The notes beneath the pieces were generated by a model, which was not told the DNA's origin, ran no database searches, and saw nothing but the letters and a program-made list of their open reading frames with translations. A stretch of 64,000 nt of DNA. Source: Tepidimicrobium xylanilyticum. Lineage in GTDB: Bacteria > Bacillota > Clostridia > Tissierellales > Tepidimicrobiaceae. The stretch lies in contig NZ_FNNG01000004.1 in NCBI RefSeq assembly GCF_900106765.1, positions 124,001 through 188,000 on the forward strand. Direction: 5' to 3'. Position 1 is the first letter of the stretch; every line of letters starts with the position of its first letter. Positions 43,351 through 53,399 of this stretch are shown here, in pieces. The translations under genes were made by a program, and so were the position numbers.

Positions 43351-44376
43351 TTATATATATATATATTCTCTAATGCAATCTATTACAAAGTCGATGTCTT
43401 TTTTATTTACATCCTTATTTGTCACAAATCTAAATATGCTTCCACCATCGTTAACCTTTATACCTTTTTCTAATAGGTATTCAACAAATTCCTTAGAATT
43501 GAAATCCTTTATGCTTATCTCACAGAATACCATATTGATCTGGACTTTATCCAAATCCACTGAAAACCCTTCTATTTCATTTAAATTTTGGGCTAAATAC
43601 TTTGCATTCTGATGGTCTTCTTCAAGCCTATTAACCATCTTTTCCAGAGAAATTATTCCACAGGCAGCAAGAACTCCCGCTTGTCTCATGCCACCGCCTA
43701 ATAGTTTTCTCATCTTTCCAGCCTTTTTTATAAACTCCTTAGAACCACAAAGCAATGATCCTACAGGAGAACATAGCCCTTTAGATATACAAAAGGTTAC
43801 GGAATCTGCATATTGGGCAATTTCCTTTGCTTCCACTCTCAAATAGGTGGCAGCGTTAAAAAGCCTAGCCCCGTCTAAATGGACTGGGATACCATATTCT
43901 TTAGCTACCCGATATAATTCCTCCATCTCTTCTAAGGTTACTACAGTTCCATTTCCTAAAGCATTTTCTAAACATAGTAATCCCGTTGTTGGATTATGGA
44001 TATCCTCATCTCTAATCCTTTTTATCACATCTTCTTTATATATTTTATCGTCTGGGTTGTCCACAACAGAGTAACTGACACCCGATAACCTTGCTGCAGC
44101 ACCCACCTCATGTTGAACGATATGGCTATTAGCTCCTACTATTATCTCATCTCCCAACTTAGTATGAACCATAATGGCTATTTGGTTCCCCATGGTTCCA
44201 GAAGGAACAAATAATGCTGCCTCTTTACCTACCATTTGTGCTGCTAATTCTTCCAACCTATTAACCGTTGGATCATCGCCATAAACATCGTCTCCAACTT
44301 CAGCTTCATACATAGCTTTTCTCATTTCTTCTGTTGGGTGAGTTACCGTATCACTTCTTAAATCGATGTATCTCAT
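43351..44376 (-). CDS. ltaE: Low-specificity L-threonine aldolase
   Basis: A 341-residue fold-type I PLP enzyme that splits threonine to glycine and acetaldehyde. It begins [20 protein letters not shown], the family hallmark. The PLP lysine is in [16 protein letters not shown] (about Lys 200), and [13 protein letters not shown] carries the pyridine-contacting Asp. [12 protein letters not shown] is also conserved. It starts 21 bases after degV's end and could be cotranscribed with it. Confidence 0.93.
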   Translation of the reverse strand: MRYIDLRSDTVTHPTEEMRKAMYEAEVGDDVYGDDPTVNRLEELAAQMVGKEAALFVPSGTMGNQIAIMVHTKLGDEIIVGANSHIVQHEVGAAARLSGVSYSVVDNPDDKIYKEDVIKRIRDEDIHNPTTGLLCLENALGNGTVVTLEEMEELYRVAKEYGIPVHLDGARLFNAATYLRVEAKEIAQYADSVTFCISKGLCSPVGSLLCGSKEFIKKAGKMRKLLGGGMRQAGVLAACGIISLEKMVNRLEEDHQNAKYLAQNLNEIEGFSVDLDKVQINMVFCEISIKDFNSKEFVEYLLEKGIKVNDGGSIFRFVTNKDVNKKDIDFVIDCIREYIYI

Positions 44377-44397
44377 CGTATCATCCTTTCGAGTTAT

Positions 44398-45273
44398 CTA
44401 TATTCTTCCCCTATCTTGTCCAAGAAAAACCATACACAACATACCAGGTCCAGTATGGGTACCTATTATTGGCCCTACATAATTTATCATTACATCTTTT
44501 ACCCTTACTTCCTTTAAAAGCAGTTCCTTTAGATATTCAGCCTCGTCTAAACAATCCCCATGATTGATAAATATTACCTGCTCTTCTGGATTGACTATGT
44601 TTAATTTAAGTACATCTAATAGAGTTTTGATGGACTTTTTCCTTCCTCTAATCTTTTTAATAACATTTAATTTACCATAATCATCTACATTAAGCAGAGG
44701 TTTTATATCTAATAAAGTCCCTACAGCAGCGCTAGCAGAGGAAATTCGCCCACCCCGCTTTAAATGTTCTAGGCTATCCACGACAAACCAATGGTTAACT
44801 TTTAGTTTGTTTTCCTCAACCCATTGAATTATTTCCTCCTTGGACTTTCCTTCCTTTAACATTTGAGATACGTAAAATATTATTGCTCCTTGTCCAACAG
44901 ATGCACTCCTTGAATCTATAAGGGTTATGTCTAATGAAGGATTTTCTTCTAATAACATATTTCTAGCCAAAATTGCATTGTTAAAAGTAGAACTTAATTG
45001 GGAAGAAAATCCAATATAGATTACAGAATAGCCTTCTGAGGTAAATTTCCTGAAATTTTCTTCAAAAGTAAAAGCAGTTATTTGAGATGTGGTAGGCATA
45101 CTGCCTTTCCTTATTCTATTATAAAATTCCTTATAGTCTAACGATTTTCCAAAATCATCAGAGTAATCTTCACCATCCATATGGTATGTAAAGGGTATAA
45201 CATGAATATTGCTTTCCTTAATAAAATCATATGGCAAATCACAACAAGAGTCGGTCATCACTATCGTCTTCAT
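44398..45273 (-). CDS. DegV family fatty-acid-binding protein
   Basis: A 291-residue DegV/FakB-like protein. MTDSCCDLPYDFIKE, KGSMPTTSQITAF and LIDSRSASVGQGAIIFYV are the fatty-acid-contacting motifs, and VGPIIGTHTGPGM near the end binds the carboxylate. FakB proteins present fatty acids to the kinase FakA; no fakA is in the window. It is upstream of ltaE in the same direction. Confidence 0.88.
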   Translation of the reverse strand: MKTIVMTDSCCDLPYDFIKESNIHVIPFTYHMDGEDYSDDFGKSLDYKEFYNRIRKGSMPTTSQITAFTFEENFRKFTSEGYSVIYIGFSSQLSSTFNNAILARNMLLEENPSLDITLIDSRSASVGQGAIIFYVSQMLKEGKSKEEIIQWVEENKLKVNHWFVVDSLEHLKRGGRISSASAAVGTLLDIKPLLNVDDYGKLNVIKKIRGRKKSIKTLLDVLKLNIVNPEEQVIFINHGDCLDEAEYLKELLLKEVRVKDVMINYVGPIIGTHTGPGMLCMVFLGQDRGRI

Positions 45274-45398
45274 TTAGGTTGAACCTCCCTTTAGTAAATA
45301 TAAAATATATTTGCACTATATATCTATTATACATATTAACATAATATGTTTAGGAAAATATTTTATTAGCTAGGAAAAATAATGGCCTATTTATAATC

Positions 45399-45438
45399 AA
45401 AAACGCCCTCTTATACTCTCTAGTATAAAAGGGCGTTT
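45399..45438 (-). terminator. Terminator of ahpC
   Basis: AAACGCCC (45401-45408) and GGGCGTTT (45431-45438) close a hairpin with an inner TATACT/AGTATA stem. The minus strand ends in TTTTT. It lies about 40 bases past the ahpC stop. Confidence 0.85.
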
Positions 45439-45475
45439 ATCTCAATATAGCCTATAAGTAAGAATCAATTAAATT

Positions 45476-46039
45476 TTATAGTTTACCTACCAAGTCGATT
45501 CCAGGTTTTAGAGTTTCATCTCCCGGTTTCCATCTAGCAGGACATACTTGATCTCCATGTTTTGCAACAAATTGAGCAGCTTGAACCTTTCTCAATAATT
45601 CAGAAGCATCTCTACCTATACTGTTTTCGTTAACTTCATAAGCTACGATCTTTCCTGCTGGGTTAACTACAAAACTTCCTCTTAAAGCTACTCCTTCATC
45701 TTCTAAATATACTCCAAAGTCTCTACAAAGCTTTCCAGTTGGGTCAGCTAACATTGGGAATTTAATCTTCTTAATGGTGTCTGAAGTATCATGCCAAGCC
45801 TTGTGCACCCAATGGGTATCTGTTGATACTGAATATACTTCTGCGTCAATTTTTTTGAATTCTTCATAAAGATCAGCTACGTCCTCTAGTTCTGTTGGAC
45901 ATACAAAAGTAAAATCTGCAGGATAGAAAATAAATACTGACCACTTGCCTAGCAAGTCTTCCTTACTAATATCCTTAAAGTCTCCGTCAACAAAAGCCTT
46001 TACTGTGAAATCTGATATTTCTTTACCTATAAGTGACAT
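45476..46039 (-). CDS. ahpC: Alkyl hydroperoxide reductase C (peroxiredoxin)
   Basis: A 187-residue typical 2-Cys peroxiredoxin. The peroxidatic Cys is in DFTFVCPTELEDV (about Cys 46) and the resolving Cys in QVCPARWKPG (about Cys 166). Both are ordinary Cys codons, not selenocysteine. It reduces peroxides using AhpF or thioredoxin-type donors; no ahpF is next to it. The perR gene is 60 bases upstream, so both are probably under PerR. Confidence 0.95.
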   Translation of the reverse strand: MSLIGKEISDFTVKAFVDGDFKDISKEDLLGKWSVFIFYPADFTFVCPTELEDVADLYEEFKKIDAEVYSVSTDTHWVHKAWHDTSDTIKKIKFPMLADPTGKLCRDFGVYLEDEGVALRGSFVVNPAGKIVAYEVNENSIGRDASELLRKVQAAQFVAKHGDQVCPARWKPGDETLKPGIDLVGKL

Positions 46040-46098
46040 AAAGTACTCTCCTCCTTAATGTATTTTTATTTTATCCGGTTACACCGGCAAGGTTCATA

Positions 46099-46494
46099 TT
46101 AAGATTGTTCCCTACAACTAGAACAAACACCTTTGAAATACATGCTCCTATTTTCTATATGAACTCCCGTATACCCTTCCAAGTATTGGTCCATTTCTGT
46201 TAGCAATTCTTTTAGATTGTCGATTTCAGCATCAAATACTTCGCCACATTTCCTACACATTACATGAATATGGTCGTGGGTGTTAATATCAAATCGATCA
46301 GGAGCATCCCCAAGGGTAATCCTTAATACTTCACCAGATTCAGCCATAAGGCCTAAATTACGATATACTGTACCCAAACTAATATTAGGATAGAATTCCC
46401 TAATATATTCATATATTTCTGTAGCAGTTGGATGATCCAATTTCATCAAAGCATCCTCTATCATCATTTTTTGAGCACTATATCGCTTGTTCAT
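46099..46494 (-). CDS. perR: Peroxide-responsive repressor, PerR/Fur family
   Basis: A 131-residue Fur-family regulator. The winged helix reads HPTATEIYEYIREFYPNISL then GTVYRNLGLMAESGEV. Structural zinc Cys pairs are CRKC and CSSC. The metal-sensing site NTHDHIHVMC is followed by an Asp (GEVFDAEI) where Fur proteins usually have Glu, which favours PerR. Adjacent ahpC and an operator-like palindrome at 46514-46528 support peroxide sensing. Confidence 0.88.
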   Translation of the reverse strand: MNKRYSAQKMMIEDALMKLDHPTATEIYEYIREFYPNISLGTVYRNLGLMAESGEVLRITLGDAPDRFDINTHDHIHVMCRKCGEVFDAEIDNLKELLTEMDQYLEGYTGVHIENRSMYFKGVCSSCREQS

Positions 46495-46513
46495 AATAAT
46501 AACTCCTATCTAG

Positions 46514-46528
46514 TAGTAATCGTTACTA
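46514..46528. promoter_or_regulatory. PerR-box-like palindrome upstream of perR
   Basis: TAGTAATCGTTACTA is a near-perfect 6-3-6 palindrome 20 bases upstream of the perR ATG, in an AT-rich context (an AATAGT/ACTA repeat extends it). It resembles the AT-rich Per box, suggesting autoregulation. Confidence 0.5.
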
Positions 46529-46897
46529 TTATTATATCCTAACCTGCTAAAATGTCAATAGCTTTTTATAAAATTTTTACTGCTCTTATTTTTTCCATCC
46601 AAAAACTTTATATTCCTCTGTTAGAGATAGTCTCGCAGAAACGTTTTAATCTATGTAGCTATTACCCACAATAAATTAATTCCATTAAATTAGCCACTAT
46701 ACGCCTATCCTCATTAGTACAGCCGATTGGCAAGGCAGAAATAAAACACCATAATATTGACATTAGCATAATTAACCAATATAATACTATAGACATAGAA
46801 CTTGAATTTAATGAATCAATTTGAACCTTTTATGGATAATTAACATATATATTAACATAATTAATAATATGGTTTAATTAGTATAGTAGGTGTTTCT
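46529..46897 (+). other. Divergent intergenic region of perR and the cation efflux gene
   Basis: About 370 bases without a gene. It holds the consensus promoter at 46757-46785 and AT-rich sequence near 46850 with repeated TTAACATA elements (46842-46872), which could bind a regulator. No riboswitch is recognisable. Confidence 0.5.
46757..46785 (+). promoter_or_regulatory. Consensus sigma-A promoter of the cation efflux gene
   Basis: TTGACA (46757-46762) and TATAAT (46780-46785) are both perfect consensus hexamers with an ideal 17-base spacer. Transcription would start near 46792, giving a leader of about 105 bases before the ATG at 46898. Confidence 0.8.
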
Positions 46898-47770
46898 ATG
46901 GATAAAAACAATTATAAGAAAGTTCAACAAATTCTATTTACCATTTTATTAGCCAATATAATGGTTGCTGCACTAAAAATAATCATTGGTTCAATTATTA
47001 ATAGTGCCAGCTTGGTGGCTGATGGATTCCACTCCCTTTCAGATGGTTCTTCTAATGTGGTTGGGCTAATAGGCATCTTTTTTGCATCTAAACCTGAAGA
47101 TGAAGATCATCCCTATGGACATAATAAATATGAAACTTTGGCTGGTTTATTTATATCTATTATGTTATTTTTTGCTGCTGGGAAGATTATTTTAAATGCA
47201 GTTGGAAGATTTAAAGTACCAATAATTCCCGAAATAACGCTAGAAAGCCTTATGGTGTTAATTTTTACTTTAATCGTTAATATAGCCGTTTCCATTATAG
47301 AATATAGAAAAGGAGAAGAACTTAATAGTCAAATTCTCATTTCAGATTCAAAACATACAAAAAGTGATATTTTCATATCTTTAGGAGTGTTGGCCACCCT
47401 AATTTGTGTTAAGTTAGGTCTACCACCTATAATAGACCCTATGGTTTCATTGGTAGTAGCTGGCTTCATTATTCATGCAGGGTATGAAATCTATAAGGAA
47501 AATAGCGATGTGCTTCTTGACGGTGTGGCTATTGATTCAGAGGAGATAAAGAAGATTGTAATGAGCTTTGAAGAGGTTAAAGATGTCCATAAAATAAGAA
47601 GTAGAGGCACCATGAACAATCTAAATATTGACCTACATATAATGGTCAATTCTAGTTTGGATGTGGAAAAAACTCATAAGCTAGTTCACGATATAGAAGA
47701 TGCCATTAAGGAAAAATATAATAAGAATTTACAATTAATAGCCCATGTTGAGCCATACGAGGAAGAATAA
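46898..47770 (+). CDS. Cation diffusion facilitator transporter
   Basis: A 290-residue CDF protein with six membrane helices. The metal-site motif of helix 2 is SLVADGFHSLSDGSSNVVG (the HxxxD type), and helix 5 has DSKHTKSDIFISLGVLA (HxxxD). The C-terminal cytoplasmic domain (KIRSRGTMNNLNIDLHIMVN) has the usual metallochaperone-like fold. It exports zinc, iron, manganese or cobalt in exchange for protons; the metal cannot be told from sequence. It is one of few plus-strand genes and has its own strong promoter. Confidence 0.92.
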   Translation: MDKNNYKKVQQILFTILLANIMVAALKIIIGSIINSASLVADGFHSLSDGSSNVVGLIGIFFASKPEDEDHPYGHNKYETLAGLFISIMLFFAAGKIILNAVGRFKVPIIPEITLESLMVLIFTLIVNIAVSIIEYRKGEELNSQILISDSKHTKSDIFISLGVLATLICVKLGLPPIIDPMVSLVVAGFIIHAGYEIYKENSDVLLDGVAIDSEEIKKIVMSFEEVKDVHKIRSRGTMNNLNIDLHIMVNSSLDVEKTHKLVHDIEDAIKEKYNKNLQLIAHVEPYEEE

Positions 47771-47811
47771 TTCAATGGACAATTGTTCGGGTTTATACCT
47801 GGGTTTTTTAT

Positions 47812-47846
47812 GGGAACACAGGGTGCAGTCCACTGCCCCCTGTCCC
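47812..47846. repeat. GC-rich nested hairpin repeat
   Basis: ACAGGGTGCAGT (47818-47829) and ACTGCCCCCTGT (47832-47843) pair with one mismatch around CC, with GGG/CCC (47812-47814, 47844-47846) outside an AAC bulge. It is GC-rich against an AT-rich background, lies between convergent genes and looks like a dispersed intergenic repeat element. A T-run (47804-47809) precedes it on the plus strand. Confidence 0.5.
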
Positions 47847-47851
47847 AACCT

Positions 47852-49251
47852 TCATTCAACTACATGCTGTTTTGTTCTGACCATATTACCCCATTCTTGC
47901 TTTTTAAATGGGTTAAAGGCTCCTAGTCTGTATAATGAGCAAAGCTGCCTATATCCAAAAGATTCTATTATGCAGCAGAGGAGTTGTTTATAAACTATAT
48001 CATTAGGCAAATCCTTCCCAAATAAGCATTTATCCAATAATACTGCTATTATAGATACAACCATATTGTACCCCATGTACACTAATAGATATAATATAAA
48101 GAATTTAGTATTTATTATCTTCAAAATAAAGGAGACTATTATAGTCGTAATCCCCAGTATTTCCAATAAAGGTGTTACATATTCAAATAGTAGAAAATAT
48201 GGATATGCTATAATTCCAACGGTGCCATATTTAAAATTAAAATTCATAAACCAATGGTTTTTAAGGCTTTCACCCATTCCCGTATGCCAACGCCTTCTTT
48301 GTTTCTTCAATACCCTATGGCTTTCAGGTACTTGAGTCCAACAAATAGCATCTGGTACATAAGCTATTTTATAGGGTAATTTGTTTTTCCTATAAAAAGC
48401 ATGCATCTTTACCACAATTTCCATATCTTCACCTATTACCCCAAATGAATATCCGCCCACATTGACCACAGCCTGCTTATTATAGATTCCAAAAGCCCCC
48501 GATACTATCATGTTTGCATTCAATCCATTAAGAGCAACCCTTGAATTAAGAAATACCCTTAAATATTCGATCATTTGGAATATAACCATTTTTCTCTTTG
48601 GAACCCTTGTATCCACAACCTTACCTTTGTCGAGTACAACTTGATTTGAAACTTTTATATTACCCCCAACGGCAATTGTATCATCGCTTTCCAGAAATGG
48701 TTCAACAATCTTTTTTAACGAGTCAGACTGTAGCATAGAATCGGCATCCACACATACGAACAAGGGATATCTACTTATGTTGATTCCCATATTAAGCGCA
48801 TCAGACTTTCCCCCATTTTCCTAATTAACTAGTACAACTTTAATTTCCCCATCATTTTCATATACCTCTTTCATCTCTTTGCTCGGAACCAATTTATTAA
48901 TGGGTCTTGCTACTTGCTTTAAATTGAAATAGTCAATGATCACCTTTGCTGTATCATCCGTTGAGCCATCATTTATAATTACTATTTCATATTCAGGATA
49001 ATCAAGGTTTAATAATGAATTTATAGTATCGATTATCGTTACCTCTTCGTTATATGCAGGAACCAGTATGGAAACGGGAATATAATTCATATCATTTTTT
49101 AGTATAGAATAGCTCATGTGCCTCTTTCTTACAAAAAATCGTCTAAATTCAGCGATGCTAATATAGTTGTAAAAAAGAATACTATAGCATAAATAAACAT
49201 ATAGAAGGAAAAGAATACATTTATATAATAAACTATATGATTTACTACCAT
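47852..49251 (-). pseudogene. Membrane glycosyltransferase family 2, broken by a frameshift and a stop
   Basis: An intact version would have about 466 residues. It starts at ATG 49251 overlapping the HEAT gene, with an N-terminal helix ([20 protein letters not shown]). A T-tract near 49136 has lost one T: LNLDDF then [11 protein letters not shown] are in different frames. The GT2 core follows ([33 protein letters not shown]). At 48822-48820 a TAG interrupts VLVN-stop-ENGGKSDALNMGI, where Lys or Gln is expected. Then come VDADSMLQSDS, the QxxRW-type KKQRRRWHTGMG, and C-terminal helices. It resembles PgaC/IcaA-type enzymes. Two independent lesions argue for decay rather than one error. Confidence 0.8.
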
Positions 49252-50387
49252 TCTAAAGACACTCCTTCTTCTAACCCTTCTAATATAACTGGATAATCCT
49301 CAAAGCTAATAATATTTCTACTCTGCATTGCATAGACTAGCATCTGTTTTGCAAAAACATCCTCCATATTATTTACTGAGTTCATTAAAGCATTTTCCTC
49401 TTCCATATCCATATATGAAAATACGCTATTATATCTAACGGTATAATTTTTATCAGTTAATGATTCTAATAATTTAAGCTTTACATCTTCCCTCTTATAT
49501 TTGCCTAATACTTTAGCACTAATTGCCCTAAGCTCCCAATGAGAAGAATTCAGATGGTTTAAAATATAAGTTATTGCCCTATCATCGGAAATTTTCCCAA
49601 AATACTTAGTAGATGCTATCAAAAGCTCCTTATCCTCCGAATTTGAAAGATAATGAAGAATCTTTAATTTTATATCCTGGTCATCAACATGATTGTTGAA
49701 GAAGTATTCTATGATTAATCTTTTAACTCTATTGCTATACTTATCCATATTATTCAAAAGATGCCGATTTAATGAAATCCTATTGCCCATAAATCCGTCT
49801 AAAAAATCTACTAGAATCCTGTCATTAAAATAGTATTCATTATTATCTATTACATCTAATGCTTCCAAAACTAGTGGTACACTGCTAGCATTTTGTATTA
49901 CCCTGAGAGCATTATTTCTAACATATATAGATCTTTTATTTAAGGAATTTATGGCAAATTCTTTTACTTCTTCCGTATTTATTCCAAATTCTGCTAATAG
50001 ATAAAGTATATAGCTTTGCCTATACTTATTCCGGACAATCCTATTATTTAATAGTGTTTGATAGCTGACTATTTCATTTGCATATTCCCTTGCCTTTTCA
50101 TGGAAGCCATTTTTCTCTACATAGTCCTTAAAACAGATTAAAAGCCCTTGTAACCCTATTTTATTAGAGGCAATTTTCTTCAAATATTCTAGTTCTTCCT
50201 TGGGAATATGGTTAAGTTTTTCATAACTAAGGTGCCTTTCCATTATATCTCTTATATTGGCAACCATTTCATTTATTTTTTTACTTTGAACTTTTTGATA
50301 CCTCAGCAGAATCAAAAAGTATAGGCCCACTAGTATTAAGAGAATAACGAATATAATAAAGGTAATATATATTACATATACGGTCAT
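49245..50387 (-). CDS. HEAT-repeat membrane-anchored protein
   Basis: About 380 residues. One N-terminal helix ([20 protein letters not shown]) is followed by alpha-helical repeats, for example [20 protein letters not shown] and [20 protein letters not shown], as in HEAT repeats. Likely a cytoplasmic scaffold for the glycosyltransferase encoded next to it, with which it overlaps by seven bases. The ATG at 50387 is preferred because the AGGGGTG site overlaps the in-frame GTG at 50396. Confidence 0.75.
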   Translation of the reverse strand: MTVYVIYITFIIFVILLILVGLYFLILLRYQKVQSKKINEMVANIRDIMERHLSYEKLNHIPKEELEYLKKIASNKIGLQGLLICFKDYVEKNGFHEKAREYANEIVSYQTLLNNRIVRNKYRQSYILYLLAEFGINTEEVKEFAINSLNKRSIYVRNNALRVIQNASSVPLVLEALDVIDNNEYYFNDRILVDFLDGFMGNRISLNRHLLNNMDKYSNRVKRLIIEYFFNNHVDDQDIKLKILHYLSNSEDKELLIASTKYFGKISDDRAITYILNHLNSSHWELRAISAKVLGKYKREDVKLKLLESLTDKNYTVRYNSVFSYMDMEEENALMNSVNNMEDVFAKQMLVYAMQSRNIISFEDYPVILEGLEEGVSLEW

Positions 50388-50407
50388 CAGATTCACCCCT
50401 TTAAAGA

Positions 50408-52723
50408 TTAATTATCTTTCCAATAATCCATGATGATATAATATGATTTTTTTAATATTTGGTCATATTTTATATTTTTAAAGCTTGGTATTTTATAGGT
50501 TATCTTCTCGGTAGTGAACCTGTAATTTTTTCCTTCATAACAAATGGATAATCCAATATTTTTAATGAAAACTTGGCTATCTAATCCCTTGCTATAAAAA
50601 TCCCCTTGAGCCAGCCTTTTTAATGGGTTTTTTATATTTATTAGCATCCATGGTATTCTAATTTCTATTGCATCCCCCTCTTTGTTAAAATCAGCTAAAG
50701 AATTGTATTCACTGCTATTCGGGTTTGCATTGCCATAAACTAATTTCCCAGTTTCATAGTATACTGGAGGTATTACAGTATTGGTTTCCCTAAAATAAAA
50801 ATTTTTTCTATTAAGTAAATATATTGCTGAAAATATATTACTATCTATATCTGGAGGGTTTTCTTGTTTCTCAATTATGTTAGAATAATATTTATATAAA
50901 TAGTTAAAAATATTATATCTTTCATGAACTACAATTCGAGATTCATTATACCCTTTTAATTCCAAAATGAAATCTACAGGCATAGGAAATTCAACCTTAT
51001 TCTCCCAATATTTAGACCCACTAAAGGGCGTTATATCCAACCCTATGTAGATTGTGTCATTGGTTAACGATAAACCTTCCTTCTTAAAATATAAATAGAA
51101 GTATGACGTATCCGATGTTACTCTGATATCGTAGTTCTTGGATATGGGGTTAATGTTATCCCAGTCGCTAAAGTGACCATCTATCAAGATCCCATACCCC
51201 TTCCCCTTTGGTCTAAAAGCCATAAGTCCAAAACTTTCATCGCTTGCCTGCACATCATACCAATAAGTAGAAGAACTTTCATCTGAATAATCTTCCATTA
51301 AGTTAAAAGCTGTTGTCTTACTCCAATCATCCTGCCAACTATATATTATTGCTCCAATACATCCTGATTTGTAAATATAGTCTAATAGCTGGACTATTTG
51401 TTCGCCCTGTTTAATTTCTGTGACATTTCCCCTGTTAAACCCTTCATCAATATCCACCGTAGTCCAAATGGTCTTCCTATAATAAGGATAGAGAACTTTT
51501 CTATACCTATCCGCAAAATATGGATCTTGAAACAATCTATCAAACCATAAAGTATTGATCATTCTGAATCCCGTTGGTTCGTTTGCACTTTCATAAGTCG
51601 TATTACCAAGAGTCAGATCAAAGTCCCATATTGGACCAGCTTTCATCAATCCTCCTATATCCTTGTAAAAATAAGTGCTCACATCGCCACCATCAAAATT
51701 TTTAAAAATCTCATTTATCATAGCGAAGTTTACAAAGGAATCAACATCAATATATCTTCTATAACCAAGCCTTCTGTCATTAAAGTAATTGGATTTTAAA
51801 ACATATTCAAATTCATTAAGATAATTTACTATTCTTTCTTCGAGTTCAGGTGTTAGGGTTGAAGCTCCCGGATAGATGACTGTAATGACTGTTCTCATAC
51901 GAATATTCCCATATTCATCAATTATATAGTCATCTTCCAATTGACTCCAATGAGTCTTTAGGACAGGATCCCCCATTTTTATTTTATCTCTAGCTATGAT
52001 GAAACTAATGTCTGCATATTTATCATCATTCTTTTTGATATTAATCCTTTTTTCCCCTCTTTCAATTTTTTCCGTAAGGATATAAACCCCTAAATAATGG
52101 CTTTCATAGGTTATTTCATTACTTAAATCATCGTTTAAATATACTTCTACAAAACAGGTTCTAGGTACGTATTCCATCACCTGTGCAGACATTTTATATG
52201 CTAAATAATTTCTTATTAAACTTCTATCACCATAAGAACCATTCAATACCCATTTATCGTGCTTTGGAAGACCTAGTATCTCAAGATGGTTTTCATGGCC
52301 ACTTTCATCTATGAAGTTAATGGTATATTGCTTTTTTGGATTTAATAGGGAAGATTGACCTCTTACATTGATCAATATATCCGTTTCTAAAGTAGGGCTC
52401 CCCTCCTTACAAATACATGTATATCCATCTATAGGCTCATAGAGTTTCAATTTTGCCTGGTATTTAGGGGACTTATAATGTATTTTCATGGTTCGATCAT
52501 TGATTGTGGTTTCAATATAATCTTTTTTTGCCTCAATTTTTTGTCCATTAGTATCTATTACAATAATAGGTAAGTTATTATCTAAAGAGCAAATACAATT
52601 TTCCCTTCTTATTGGTATATGCTTTGAAATCTGATTTGGTTCATCATTTATATTAACTTTAATAATAAGGATAAGCACAATAATGAATATGGATAAATAA
52701 ATAGACCTACTCCATTTTTTCAT
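50408..52723 (-). CDS. CotH-kinase-family protein with membrane anchor and C-terminal beta domain
   Basis: A 771-residue protein. A signal anchor (IYLSIFIIVLILIIKVNI) is followed by the CotH-like kinase region (about 85-430). Visible motifs are NVRGQSSLLNPKKQYTINF, KYADISFIIARDKIKMGDPV and AGPIWDFDLTLGNT (the catalytic Asp region). The remainder (about 500-771) is beta-rich with GILIDGHFSDWDNINPISKN. CotH kinases phosphorylate spore coat proteins in Bacillus, but membrane-anchored relatives beside VTC and DUF4956 genes probably act on cell-surface components. The start overlaps the DUF4956 stop. Confidence 0.82.
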   Translation of the reverse strand: MKKWSRSIYLSIFIIVLILIIKVNINDEPNQISKHIPIRRENCICSLDNNLPIIVIDTNGQKIEAKKDYIETTINDRTMKIHYKSPKYQAKLKLYEPIDGYTCICKEGSPTLETDILINVRGQSSLLNPKKQYTINFIDESGHENHLEILGLPKHDKWVLNGSYGDRSLIRNYLAYKMSAQVMEYVPRTCFVEVYLNDDLSNEITYESHYLGVYILTEKIERGEKRINIKKNDDKYADISFIIARDKIKMGDPVLKTHWSQLEDDYIIDEYGNIRMRTVITVIYPGASTLTPELEERIVNYLNEFEYVLKSNYFNDRRLGYRRYIDVDSFVNFAMINEIFKNFDGGDVSTYFYKDIGGLMKAGPIWDFDLTLGNTTYESANEPTGFRMINTLWFDRLFQDPYFADRYRKVLYPYYRKTIWTTVDIDEGFNRGNVTEIKQGEQIVQLLDYIYKSGCIGAIIYSWQDDWSKTTAFNLMEDYSDESSSTYWYDVQASDESFGLMAFRPKGKGYGILIDGHFSDWDNINPISKNYDIRVTSDTSYFYLYFKKEGLSLTNDTIYIGLDITPFSGSKYWENKVEFPMPVDFILELKGYNESRIVVHERYNIFNYLYKYYSNIIEKQENPPDIDSNIFSAIYLLNRKNFYFRETNTVIPPVYYETGKLVYGNANPNSSEYNSLADFNKEGDAIEIRIPWMLINIKNPLKRLAQGDFYSKGLDSQVFIKNIGLSICYEGKNYRFTTEKITYKIPSFKNIKYDQILKKSYYIIMDYWKDN

Positions 52724-53385
52724 CCTAAGGTCTCTCCATCCCGAGCTACCATGTTTACAAAGCTAACTCCTTCTATATTTTTAATGTTCTCATAATCGAT
52801 TAACTGATCTTTATTATTCAATTTTATTTGATATACTATTTCAGTATAGTCATCAGTTACAGTTTCAGCCCTAAGCTTACATGGCCTATATATAGAAAAC
52901 AATGCAGCCCTTACAGCTTCTATGCATTCATTAGTACCCCTAACTATGACGAGATATTTGTTATCCTTTTTAAAGCTAAAGCTGAATGCTATGCTAGTAG
53001 CTGCAATAAATAAGGTTCCGATAATTACTATATAATAGTTTGATGAACCTGCACCCATCCCTATGGAAATAGCCCAGAATATATAGGTAGTATCCCTTGG
53101 GTCCTTTATAGCAGTTCTGAATCTAACTATAGACAAGGCTCCAACCATTCCTAACGATAGGGCCAAGCTGGTTCCTAAAATATTCATAACCATTGTAGTA
53201 ATTAAAGATAGCATCATTAAAGCTGTGTTGAATTTACTGCTATAAGCTACACCGCTGTAAGTTATTCTGTATGTAATACAAACTACAACCCCAAGGATTA
53301 AGGCAATAACCATATTTTGCAAGGCATCCATTGGTGTTACAATAGTTGAACTGCCATGTAATAGGTTATATAACAGCTCCTTCAT
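52720..53385 (-). CDS. DUF4956 membrane protein
   Basis: A 221-residue protein with about four membrane helices in the first 130 residues. The family hallmark is GALSIVRFRTAIKDPRDTTY followed by IFWAISIGMGAGSSNYYIVI. The C-terminal part is a soluble MgtC-C-like domain. Its function is unknown, but it almost always sits with VTC-domain polyphosphate polymerase genes, as it does here (15 bases). Confidence 0.88.
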   Translation of the reverse strand: MKELLYNLLHGSSTIVTPMDALQNMVIALILGVVVCITYRITYSGVAYSSKFNTALMMLSLITTMVMNILGTSLALSLGMVGALSIVRFRTAIKDPRDTTYIFWAISIGMGAGSSNYYIVIIGTLFIAATSIAFSFSFKKDNKYLVIVRGTNECIEAVRAALFSIYRPCKLRAETVTDDYTEIVYQIKLNNKDQLIDYENIKNIEGVSFVNMVARDGETLG

Positions 53386-53399
53386 TATCCCTCTCCTCC

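Noticed and set aside
45476-46039. Possible selenocysteine in the peroxiredoxin
   Set aside because: The peroxidatic and resolving positions are encoded by normal Cys codons and there is no in-frame UGA.
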